DNA of 64,000 nt from the NCBI RefSeq assembly GCF_023509035.1, contig NZ_CP075583.1, forward strand, positions 1,612,001-1,676,000. The letters run 5' to 3'. Numbering within the stretch: position 1 is the first letter of the stretch; each line of letters begins with the position of its first letter. Source of the stretch: Janthinobacterium lividum (GTDB lineage: Bacteria; Pseudomonadota; Gammaproteobacteria; Burkholderiales; Burkholderiaceae_D). Both the position numbers and the translations under genes were made by a program. This document shows positions 56,428 to 64,000 of this stretch, piece by piece. The notes under the pieces were generated by a model. It saw nothing but the letters and a program-made list of their open reading frames with translations, ran no database searches and was not told the origin of the DNA.

Positions 56428-58099
56428 TCAGCCGGCCATGCGCTCAAAGCGCAGATTGCGGGTACGCGGCGTATTGACGCGCAATGCGGTGATGGAACCG
56501 GCCGACCGCTCGACGCTCAGCACCCCGCGCAACGGCGGATATTCGCCACCGAAGCGCAGGCCGAACACCAGGTCCGAAAATGCCTCGAGCACCATCACGT
56601 CGCCACCATAAGGGCCGGACACCTCCAGCAACAGCTGCGCGCCGTCGAAGCGTAGCAAAGCTTCCGCTTGCAGGTCGGACGCATGGTAGCGTCCCAGCAA
56701 AGCTGGTGCCACCTCGGCCAAGGGCGGCGCTGTGACCGGCAGGCGCTCATAGTATTCGACATGGCCCGCTTCGCTGATGGCCAAGGTGGATGGCAGCGGC
56801 TGGTTTTCCACGGCCAGCGCAGCGCTCTGCAGCGCCAGTGGTCCGATCGCCATGTCCTCGAAATCCACGCGCAAGACATCGCCGTCCTGCGTCAGCGGTA
56901 CCGGTAGTCCGTCCAGAAAGGTCAGGCCCAGCCGTCCCTCGGGCGTTTCGGCAAAGCCACATACCAGGCCCGAGGCGCTTGCGTGGTAGCGTGCTCCCAG
57001 CATCGGCGTGAAGCGCGCGGCTGCCGCTTGCTCCTTTGCCATGCCGAGCAAGGCATCGCCGAGCATGATGTCGATGATCCTGTTGCCCAGCTCGATAGGA
57101 TTAGCGGGCGCGCCATTGCTCATGATAATGATGTCCAGTGCCTGGCCGGGCACGGTGATCATCTGGCAGGTGCCGCCGACAACGCCCCCGGAATGCTGGA
57201 TTACGTCGATGCCGCGGTAGTCGTGCAACATCAGGCCCAGGCCATACGGATTGACGAGGCCGTTGTTCAGCGTCGTGCGGGTCATCATCTGCTGCCAGCT
57301 GGCCTCGCTGCCTACCGTCTTCTTCTCTGCGCGCAGATGGGCGAGCCAGGTGAACATATCGTCCAGCGTGGAAATCATGGCGCCCTCGCCACGCAATTCC
57401 TCGGTCGGGAAGATGCCCCGCCGCCAGCCGCCGCCCTGCTCCGGCGCGCGCGGCACATACAGGCAGGCCAGGCCGGCATGGATCTCGAAATCACTGGGCA
57501 CGGAGGCCGTGTCCTGCATCCCCAACGGCGCCAGGATGCGCTGCTGAAGGAATTGCTCGAAGGGCATGCCGGCGACCTTTTCGATCACCAGGGACAGCAG
57601 GTGGTAGCCGCCGTTGCAATAAGTCATCTTTTCGCCTGGCGCGAAGTTGACAGCCGTCTGGCGCAGCTGGGCGGCGAGGGGCCTGGCCTTGTGGCTTGAT
57701 GGCCATGCCGTCGGCCAGGGAGGACAGGTCCATGAAGCAGCGATAGCCGCTGGTATGCGTCATGAGCTGGCGCAGGGTCGGATCGCCCTGTAGCAGCGGC
57801 AGCGAGGGGAAATGGCGGCGCACTCCGGCATCGATATCGAGCTTGCCGTCCTCGGCCAGCAGGAGGGCCGCCAGGCAAGTGAAGTGCTTGCTTGTCGAGC
57901 CGATCCGCATGCGCGTCCAGGCCGTATTGGCCACGCCCAGCTCGATGCTGGCCAGGCCGAAGCCGCGTCGATAAACGCATTTTCCGTGCTGTGCCACGCC
58001 AACCACCAGGCCCGGTGCATCGCTACGGTTGAAGGGGTGGAACAGCTCGTCCAGCGCAGCGATGCCGGTGATGGTTGTGGTCGTTGTGAGTTGGTTCAT
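56428..58099 (-). CDS. beta-lactamase-fold serine hydrolase (MlrB / D-aminopeptidase type), frame broken
   Basis: This is a penicillin-recognising-enzyme fold hydrolase, like D-aminopeptidases, class C beta-lactamases and MlrB. The SxxK motif is Ser68-Thr-Ser-Lys71, the YxN motif is the YCN in MTYCNGGY, and the third motif is HSGG. A C-terminal domain of about 200 residues (beta-rich, lipocalin-like) follows. The frame breaks near 57687 (CC in GGCCTT, read on the plus strand). Removing one base restores GMAIKPQARPLAAQL and gives about 556 residues. No signal peptide is seen, so it is probably cytoplasmic and acts after import by the MFS protein encoded 18 bases upstream. Confidence 0.83.
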
Positions 58100-58117
58100 G
58101 GTATCTCCTGTGAGGAA

Positions 58118-59482
58118 TCAGGCCTCGCGCAATGCGAGGTCAAGGTGGATTTTTTCGATGGTTTTCACAAACGGTTGTTCGGCCGCCCGCATCACGACGG
58201 AGGCCAATGCGAAGCCGACGGCACCGACGCCAGCCATCGCGATCAGCAGCCCCTGCGCGCTGGACTGCAGCAGATCGGACAGCGCGCCGACCAGCACCGG
58301 ACTCAATACGCTCAGGCCCACGCTCACTCCGGAGCCAATGGCGATGAGCCTGGAACGCAATGCTGCCGGGGTCATGTCTTGCAGCAGGGTCGGCATCAAC
58401 ACGCTGCCGGCAATCAGCGCCGCCACTTGAACGCCAAACAGCAGATACAGACCCGCGGCGCTGTGCACGGCAAGCATCAGCAGCGACGCCAGCGCGGCCA
58501 GGGCCGAACCGATGGCGACGACGCGAATCGGCGTGGCCAGCCCCACGCGGCGCCGTAACAGCTTCACGCCGACTGCCCCCAGCACCGCACCGGCTAACGT
58601 GCCCAGCAAATAGGACAGGCCGATACCTTGCCCGACCTGCGCCGCCGTTGCGCCAAATACGCGCGCCGCGACGATAGGCGCCCAATTGACGCTGGCTGCG
58701 AGCGCGAGTGCCAACAGGCCGGAGCCGCCAAACACATAGACCATGGTTCGGCCATGGGCGCGAAAATACGCCGGCAGGGCAGACTTGGCACCCGCCATCG
58801 GCACATCGGCGTCAGCGCGCCCGGGATGCAGGCGTATCAGCAAAACCGCCAGCGCCACCAGCGGACCCGGCAGCGCAACGATGAGAAAGGCCAGGCGCCA
58901 AGATTCCAGCGCCTGCAACGCGGACGGCAGCATGGGACGCACGCTGTCCAAGGCCTGCACCAAGGCGCCGCTGAGCGTAATGCCCAGACCCGAACCCAGG
59001 ATCACCGCCAGCGTATAGATGCCATTGGCCAGCACGCGGCGTCGCTCGGACACGATCTGCGGGATCAGCCCATAGATGATGGGGGTGAGACCGGCCTCAC
59101 CAATGCCCAAGCCGATGGCCGCGAGGAACAGGGCGGAAAAATCATGTGCCAGGCCGCAAGCTGCGGTGGCGGCGGTCCACACCAGTACGCAGGCAGCCAG
59201 CAGTGCGCGACGGCCAAAGCGGTCGGCCAGCCAGCCCAGCGGCACGGCGGCCACACCCACGAACAAAGTAATGCCGACGCCTTGCAGCAGGCCCAGCTTG
59301 GTGTCCGACAGGCCCAGGCTATGGCGCATGGGTTCGGCCAGCAGCCCGAGTATCTGCCTGTCCAGCGCATTGAAAATGGTGGCAACGACCAGCACGAGCA
59401 AACCGTAGCCAGCCAGCCAGCTGCGCGCAGGCGAGGCGGCAGGCTTCGACGGCGGAGCAAAATGCGAGGCGTGAATATCCAT
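58118..59482 (-). CDS. MFS transporter of the peptide-use cluster
   Basis: This is a 12-helix transporter of 454 residues. MFS motif A appears as GWLADRFGRRALLA between helices 2 and 3. FNALDRQILGLLAEPMR in helix 1 is typical of the spinster/ACS-like branch. It sits between the TonB receptor and the hydrolase genes, the expected place for the inner-membrane step that moves the receptor's cargo from periplasm to cytoplasm. The mlr locus likewise contains a transporter gene, mlrD. Confidence 0.85.
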   Translation of the reverse strand: MDIHASHFAPPSKPAASPARSWLAGYGLLVLVVATIFNALDRQILGLLAEPMRHSLGLSDTKLGLLQGVGITLFVGVAAVPLGWLADRFGRRALLAACVLVWTAATAACGLAHDFSALFLAAIGLGIGEAGLTPIIYGLIPQIVSERRRVLANGIYTLAVILGSGLGITLSGALVQALDSVRPMLPSALQALESWRLAFLIVALPGPLVALAVLLIRLHPGRADADVPMAGAKSALPAYFRAHGRTMVYVFGGSGLLALALAASVNWAPIVAARVFGATAAQVGQGIGLSYLLGTLAGAVLGAVGVKLLRRRVGLATPIRVVAIGSALAALASLLMLAVHSAAGLYLLFGVQVAALIAGSVLMPTLLQDMTPAALRSRLIAIGSGVSVGLSVLSPVLVGALSDLLQSSAQGLLIAMAGVGAVGFALASVVMRAAEQPFVKTIEKIHLDLALREA

Positions 59483-59554
59483 GAGCGTAGCCCTGAGAAG
59501 AAAATGAAGGTGGAACCGGCGGCATTGCCGCCGGGGACTTGACCGTGTCTGCGC

Positions 59555-62008
59555 TTAGAACGGCACTGTCAAGGTCGCGCCCAGCGTGCGTGCCTGGGCC
59601 AGCGAAACCCAGGCCGGGCCGCCAAGCGCCTGTACCGTGCTGTCGGCCGCGAGCTGCGCGCGCTGGTCGAACGCATTGCGCACGAATAGCGCAAGGCTGG
59701 AATGCTTGAAATCGATCCCGGCCTGCAGATCGGTCAGCGTGTAGGCCGGCAAGCGGTACAGTGGTAGCGCCGTACTGCCAGCGAAGCCTGCATTGCGCTC
59801 GCCGACATAACGCTGCGCCACCCCGGCATAGCTGGCAAAACCGGCCAGATCAAACGCATAGTTGGCGCTGAGACTGGCCGAAAAGCGTGCACTGCTGGGC
59901 AGGCGCGTACCGGCCACGGCATCCAGGCCGGGTGCATTTTCACTCAATACTGCATCGATGTAGGCGGCGTTGCCAGCCAATGTCCAATGCGCGTCAGGCC
60001 GATAGCCGAGCATCAGTTCGGCGCCCCGCACGCGCGCCGCGCCGGCATTGACGATCACCGAGAGGCCGTTGACCGGCAGGTACTGCTGCAGGTTTTTCCA
60101 GTTCAGCTGGAACACGGATGCGGCGACAGACAAGCGTTTGCCCAACAGTTCTGCTTTGTAGCCGAGTTCGTAGCTGGCAAGCGTATCCGGTTGAAATGTT
60201 CCAGGTCCGCTCGACGCGCCGGTACGCGGATCGCTGAACACCGCGTTGGGGCCGCCGGGCCGGTAGCCGGTCGCTGCGCGCCCATAGATAGAGCTGCCTG
60301 GCGTCAAGTCATAGCGCGCGGTCAGCAACCAGGTGCGGCTGGTGTCGCTGGAACGGGCATCGATGATTTTCGCGCCGCCAGACAGTAGGCCATCGGAGTG
60401 CTGCACGTTATGCTGCTTGTTGCGCGCAAATCTGAGGCCGCCAGTGACAGCCAGCTTGCTCGCCAGCTTCCAGGTCAGGTCGCCATACAGCGCCGTCTCT
60501 TTATATTGGGCCGGCAACGTGACATCCAGCAGATCCGGACCGGGTGCTCCGTCCACTAGCGTCGTGGCGCCATGCTGCCGGTTAGTGGTGTTTTCCTGGT
60601 TGTAATAGAAGCCGGCCAGCCATTCAAGTTGTTTGTCTGGCTTGGACGTCAGGCGCAGCTCTTGCGTGGTCTTGTCCAGCGCAACGTCAACTATCGCCGC
60701 CGCACCGCCTACATTGATGCCTAAGCCGGACAATAGTGGCACATAGGCGGAGCTCAGGTCGGTGAGGGCATTTGACCGTACGCGCTGCCGGGAGGTAATC
60801 GAATTGAGCCGTGCCCAGCCAAAGTCATATTCGAGATCGGCCGCCAGCAGATCGATCTTGACGCCATAGGGCTCGGCAATATACAGGCGCCGGCTCGTCT
60901 CGCCCCCGACGGCACGTCCGGTGGCGGGGTTGTAGTCGACAAAGTCGATGCCGTCGCGGCGGATTTGCTGGGTGGTGCCGGTCAGCCGCAGTCTGAATTG
61001 ATTACTTGGCATGAGCAACAGGGAAACACGTGCACCGCTGCTGCTGCCGCGGTCGCTGTCCCGGCGACTGACCACTCCTTCACTATCTACGCTGCCGCCT
61101 GCGTGATCGCGGAAGGCCGAGACACGCAGCCCCGCGACATCTTCCTTCAGTGGCGCATTGACGACTGCGCTGAGCGTATGGCTGGCGCCTCCGCCCCGCG
61201 TGCCCGCCCCGCTCACCACCACCTTGCCGGAGAACTCCGAGGTATTGGGTTCATTGGTGACGTACTTGAGCAAGCCCCCCATTGCGCTGGCGCCGTAGAG
61301 CGTGCCCTGCGGTCCGCGCAGCAACTCGATGTGATTGAGATCCAGCAAAGCCATGTCCAGGGCCATCTGCGCGCCGTTCGCCGTGGCGGTACTGGAACCG
61401 AAGGCCACGTCGTCGATATATACGCCGACAGTCGAAATGGTCTGGACACCGGTACTGACACCGCGGATCGTCAAGGTGCCAATGCCGGGACCGCCGGTGC
61501 TCTTGACATCGACGCCGGCTTCATTGCCCAGATAGTCCTGCAGGGTCTTGGCGCCAGCGCGGCTCAGTTTCTCCGTTGACAGACTCGATACCTGCATCGG
61601 GACTTCGCGCGCCGGCTCGCGGCGCCGGGTGGCGCTGACGACGACGGAGTCGATCACGGCCGCTTCGTTCTCGCTGCTCTTCTCCGGCTTCGGCGGCGCC
61701 TCGACGAAGATCAGCACGGCCCCCGAGACGTCGCGACGCACCGACAGGGAGGTGCCTTCGAGCAACTGGTGCAGGGCTTCCTCGGTCGGCAGTGCGCGCT
61801 TGAGACCTTTACTGCTGCGGCCCTTGACGTCCTCGATTTTATAGATCAGTTGTGTACCCGACTGCGCCGCATAGGCATCGAGCGCGGCTTTCAATTCGCC
61901 ACCTGCTATATCGAAACTGCGCACTTGGGCTTGCGCACTGGTGCACAATGCCACAGCGCTGCACAAGGCCAGGCGGGCCAGGAGCTTCCATCTTGTTGTC
62001 GGTTTCAT
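59555..62008 (-). CDS. TonB-dependent receptor with an N-terminal signalling (STN) domain
   Basis: This is an outer-membrane importer of 817 residues. A signal peptide (1-27, ending SAQAQ) precedes an STN domain (about 31-103) with FDIAGGELKAALDAYAAQSG. A TonB box lies near 117-129 (AVIDSVVVSATRR), followed by the plug (about 133-240; LRGPQGTLYGASAMGG) and a 22-strand barrel ending in Phe (LGATLTVPF). STN receptors signal through a FecR protein to a FecI sigma, both encoded divergently here. The start at 62008 is preferred; the frame is open to 62113 through the promoter region. The neighbours suggest a peptide cargo rather than iron. Confidence 0.92.
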   Translation of the reverse strand: MKPTTRWKLLARLALCSAVALCTSAQAQVRSFDIAGGELKAALDAYAAQSGTQLIYKIEDVKGRSSKGLKRALPTEEALHQLLEGTSLSVRRDVSGAVLIFVEAPPKPEKSSENEAAVIDSVVVSATRRREPAREVPMQVSSLSTEKLSRAGAKTLQDYLGNEAGVDVKSTGGPGIGTLTIRGVSTGVQTISTVGVYIDDVAFGSSTATANGAQMALDMALLDLNHIELLRGPQGTLYGASAMGGLLKYVTNEPNTSEFSGKVVVSGAGTRGGGASHTLSAVVNAPLKEDVAGLRVSAFRDHAGGSVDSEGVVSRRDSDRGSSSGARVSLLLMPSNQFRLRLTGTTQQIRRDGIDFVDYNPATGRAVGGETSRRLYIAEPYGVKIDLLAADLEYDFGWARLNSITSRQRVRSNALTDLSSAYVPLLSGLGINVGGAAAIVDVALDKTTQELRLTSKPDKQLEWLAGFYYNQENTTNRQHGATTLVDGAPGPDLLDVTLPAQYKETALYGDLTWKLASKLAVTGGLRFARNKQHNVQHSDGLLSGGAKIIDARSSDTSRTWLLTARYDLTPGSSIYGRAATGYRPGGPNAVFSDPRTGASSGPGTFQPDTLASYELGYKAELLGKRLSVAASVFQLNWKNLQQYLPVNGLSVIVNAGAARVRGAELMLGYRPDAHWTLAGNAAYIDAVLSENAPGLDAVAGTRLPSSARFSASLSANYAFDLAGFASYAGVAQRYVGERNAGFAGSTALPLYRLPAYTLTDLQAGIDFKHSSLALFVRNAFDQRAQLAADSTVQALGGPAWVSLAQARTLGATLTVPF

Positions 62009-62044
62009 CGTTCGCTTCCCCGGTATGGTGTCTCTGTCAAACAA

Positions 62045-62070
62045 AGACGAACAGCTCGCCACAATCCGGT
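62045..62070 (-). promoter_or_regulatory. ECF-type promoter copy A, facing the TonB receptor gene
   Basis: On the minus strand CCGGATT (62070-62064), 11 bases, then TTCGTCTT (62052-62045). It ends 37 bases before the receptor start codon, so the leader would be about 30 bases. It is one of three copies with identical spacing in this intergenic region. Confidence 0.7.
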
Positions 62071-62148
62071 ACGGCGTGCGCCGCAAAAAGTTCAAACTAT
62101 TTTTTGGTTTCATTATTTTCTTTCTTTATTGGCTGTCTCCGTAAAACA

Positions 62149-62174
62149 AAGACGAAGACCTCGCTGCAATCCGG
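62149..62174 (-). promoter_or_regulatory. ECF-type promoter copy B, facing the TonB receptor gene
   Basis: On the minus strand CCGGATT (62174-62168), 11 bases, then TTCGTCTT (62156-62149). It is identical in both boxes and in spacing to copy A, 104 bases further from the gene. Confidence 0.65.
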
Positions 62175-62221
62175 TACGTGGCGTGATTTTTTTAATATCA
62201 GAAAATATTTTTTTTACGATG

Positions 62222-62247
62222 CCGGATTTTCTGCGCCGCTTCGTCTT
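62222..62247 (+). promoter_or_regulatory. ECF-type promoter copy C, facing the sigma gene
   Basis: On the plus strand CCGGATT (62222-62228), 11 bases, then TTCGTCTT (62240-62247). The 11-base spacer differs from copies A and B, while both boxes are identical. It lies 45 bases before the TTG start of the sigma gene, fitting autoregulation. Confidence 0.7.
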
Positions 62248-62292
62248 AATAGGTAGGCTGATGGCTGAGCTTCAAAACGCGAGGGGTCTCGT

Positions 62293-62872
62293 TTGAAAGA
62301 TGATGAGTTGAACGCCTGGTTTGTCGAACAGGTACTGCCGCTGGAGGGGGTACTCGAACGCTATTTGCGCCGTAACTGGCGCGATGCGCGGGGAGATTGC
62401 CGATTTGCGGCAGGAAGTTTATGCGCGCGTCTTCGATGGCTGCGCGCAGCGCCGGCCCGAGTCGGCGCAGGCATTTATGCTGTCGACGGCGCGTAACCTG
62501 TTGATCGACCGGGCACGCCGCCTGCAGATTGTGTCGATCGAAACCTTTGCCAATATGGATACGCTGGCGCCGACGATCGACGAACTGAGCCCCGAACGCC
62601 ATCTGGCGGCGCGCAGCGAACTGCGGCTGTTGCAACTTGCCTTGAATTTGTTGCCTGCCCGTTGCCGCGAAGTTATTGAGCTGAGAAAGATCGACGGCTT
62701 GTCCCAGCGCGAAGTAGCCTCGCGCATGGGGATCACCGAAGATACGGTAGAGCGCCAGGTCTCCAAGGGCGTGCGCGCCTTGGCTGCGGCGTTGCAGGCG
62801 GCCCGGCAGGACGGTGATGGCAGTGCCGTGAGTCCTTCGGCAGCGCTGCGCAAGAGAGGAACCTTACAATGA
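62293..62872 (+). CDS. FecI-type ECF sigma factor, frame broken
   Basis: This sigma factor is probably activated by the receptor through FecR. Two overlapping frames together read MKDDELNAWFVEQVL, then LRQEVYARVFDGCAQRRP, FMLSTARNLLIDRARR (region 2) and LPARCREVIELRKIDGLSQ with a helix-turn-helix ending TVERQVSKGVRALA (region 4). The frame breaks at four G (62390-62393); three G give DAREIADLRQE and about 192 residues. The start is a TTG at 62293 with GAGGGG at 62281-62286. The stop overlaps the fecR start by four bases. One promoter copy lies just upstream. Confidence 0.87.
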
Positions 62873-63852
62873 CAACCGACAAACTCACACAGATAGAAGC
62901 CCGGGCGGCCGACTGGATTGCCGAGCGCGACCACAGCGCCGAATCCTGGCCACAGGAGCGACAGCAAGCGCTGGACGCTTGGCTAAAAGCATCGACCGTC
63001 CACCGCGTTGCCTTTTTGCGCCTGGACCATGCCTGGCGTCGGGCCGATCGCTTGCGCGCGCTGCAGGCGTCGAGTGCGCCCCTGGCGGCCGGGCAGCCGC
63101 AGCGTGCGCGCTGGGCCTGGCTGGCGCGACCGCCGGTCTACCGCGCGGCCGCCGGCCTTTGCCTGACCTTGCTTGCCCTGGAACTGGTGACCGATTTTGG
63201 TGGGTCGCGCACTATGCAGACCTATGCCACCGCGCGTGGTCAGCGCGAATCGGTGGCCCTGGCCGATGGTTCACGCTTGACACTCAATACGGCCACGCAA
63301 CTACGCACGGCCGTGACGCCGCAGGCACGCGAGGTGTGGCTGGATCAGGGCGAGGCCTTTTTCGATATCGCCCATGACGCCCAACGGCCTTTTGTCATCC
63401 ACGCCGGGCAGCAGACCGTCACCGTGCTGGGCACAAAATTTTCACTATTTCTCGAAGGCGACAGCTTGCGCGTGGCCGTTCTGGAAGGCCGCGTGCAGGT
63501 AAAGACCGCGCGCAGCAGCCCGACTGTATTGGCGCGCGATGAAGCTGCCGTGGCCGATGTCAGCAACGTTTTGGTGACCAAGAAATCCAGCCAGCAGTTG
63601 AACGCGGGTCTGAGCTGGCTGCAAGGCAAGCTGGTCTTCGATCAAGTCAGCCTGGCCGATGCCGCACGCCAGTTCAATCGCTACGGGCGCAAGCAGTTGG
63701 TGATCGAGGACGACGCCACCGCGCGTATCGCCATGGGCGGCGTCTTCGATGCGGACAATGTCGAGGCCTTTGCGCGTCTGCTGCATGTGGGCCTCGGTCT
63801 GAACGTGCGCACGGTGGGCAATGAGATCCGTGTTTCGAGCCCAGCGTCCTGA
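62869..63852 (+). CDS. FecR-type transmembrane sigma regulator
   Basis: FecR proteins carry the signal from a loaded TonB receptor to the sigma factor. The protein has 327 residues. A cytoplasmic DUF4880 region (about 8-55, with ARAADWIAERD and AFLRLDHAW) precedes one transmembrane helix (about 90-108). A periplasmic FecR domain (about 118-215, with LADGSRLTLNTAT) and a C-terminal STN-like region (about 255-325) follow. It is translationally coupled to the sigma gene (ATGA overlap). The 148 bases after it hold no supported gene. Confidence 0.92.
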   Translation: MTTDKLTQIEARAADWIAERDHSAESWPQERQQALDAWLKASTVHRVAFLRLDHAWRRADRLRALQASSAPLAAGQPQRARWAWLARPPVYRAAAGLCLTLLALELVTDFGGSRTMQTYATARGQRESVALADGSRLTLNTATQLRTAVTPQAREVWLDQGEAFFDIAHDAQRPFVIHAGQQTVTVLGTKFSLFLEGDSLRVAVLEGRVQVKTARSSPTVLARDEAAVADVSNVLVTKKSSQQLNAGLSWLQGKLVFDQVSLADAARQFNRYGRKQLVIEDDATARIAMGGVFDADNVEAFARLLHVGLGLNVRTVGNEIRVSSPAS

Positions 63853-64000
63853 GCCTGGACCGATCAGCAATCGCCGACCTGGTGGCGTTGATACTTTATC
63901 CAACTACCGTCCGCTTGCTGGTGCACAGATGGCCTGATGGCGCTAAGGCCATACAGCTCGCCAAAATTTCCGCCACAATTGGGGGTTTTTTATCAATTGA

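Larger units (their letters stand above)
62031..62185. repeat. imperfect direct repeat carrying two promoter copies
   Basis: Segments 62031-62079 and 62135-62185 match at all but about six positions plus a two-base gap. Each contains the same ECF-type motif on the minus strand. The repeat unit of about 104 bases suggests a local duplication that doubled the receptor promoter. Confidence 0.75.

Overview
The window is a high-GC, gene-dense stretch of a betaproteobacterial chromosome. Gene content and the look of the proteins (hda-HAD-pcnB-folK-panB, recA-recX with a DUF2889 gene, sucCD, a Spu/Puu polyamine block) suggest Oxalobacteraceae, most likely Janthinobacterium or a close relative. This is inferred from family knowledge, not from a search. 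No rRNA, tRNA, CRISPR array or insertion sequence was seen.

Layout. 0-4.2 kb: heat-shock operon grpE-dnaK-dnaJ with two sigma-32-type promoters and two terminators. 4.2-9.7 kb: carbonic anhydrase, then a TauD-like dioxygenase with a sulfonate/taurine-type ABC transporter and an ArgP-like LysR gene. 9.8-17.4 kb: class A penicillin-binding protein, TRIC-type channel, a beta-propeller lipoprotein with an ECF sigma/anti-sigma pair, and an MFS transporter. 17.7-26 kb: polyamine uptake and gamma-glutamyl-putrescine catabolism (puuD, puuA, spuC, potGHI, puuC) without a substrate-binding protein gene. 26-27.8 kb: a HipA-type kinase toxin followed by its HTH partner. 27.8-34.5 kb: housekeeping genes (panB, folK, pcnB, HAD phosphatase, hda, AI-2E-type permease, purM). 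34.5-45 kb: an MFS remnant joined to a PPi-type phosphofructokinase, two S9-peptidase paralogues (one degenerate), and a two-component system with a sodium:solute symporter. 45-52 kb: recA-recX, DUF2889, sucCD, an orphan type IV pilin, a PilZ protein and a small membrane protein.

52.2-63.9 kb is the most interesting part: a peptide-scavenging island. It holds leucyl aminopeptidase, dipeptide epimerase, an M81 (MlrC-type) metallopeptidase, a beta-lactamase-fold serine hydrolase (MlrB-like), an MFS transporter (MlrD-like position) and a TonB receptor with a signalling domain, divergent from a FecI-type sigma and a FecR regulator. A motif CCGGATT-N11-TTCGTCTT occurs three times, with identical spacing, in the 284-bp intergenic region: twice facing the receptor operon and once facing the sigma gene. 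This is a strong candidate for the promoter read by this sigma factor. The arrangement resembles the mlr microcystin-degradation locus but lacks mlrA, and it adds an epimerase and surface signalling.

Ten single-base indels, nearly all in short homopolymers, break eight genes, including the essential dnaK. They are best read as sequencing or assembly errors. Broken genes are therefore annotated across the break, and only the Ser-to-Gly change in the first S9 peptidase and the MFS remnant are taken as real decay.
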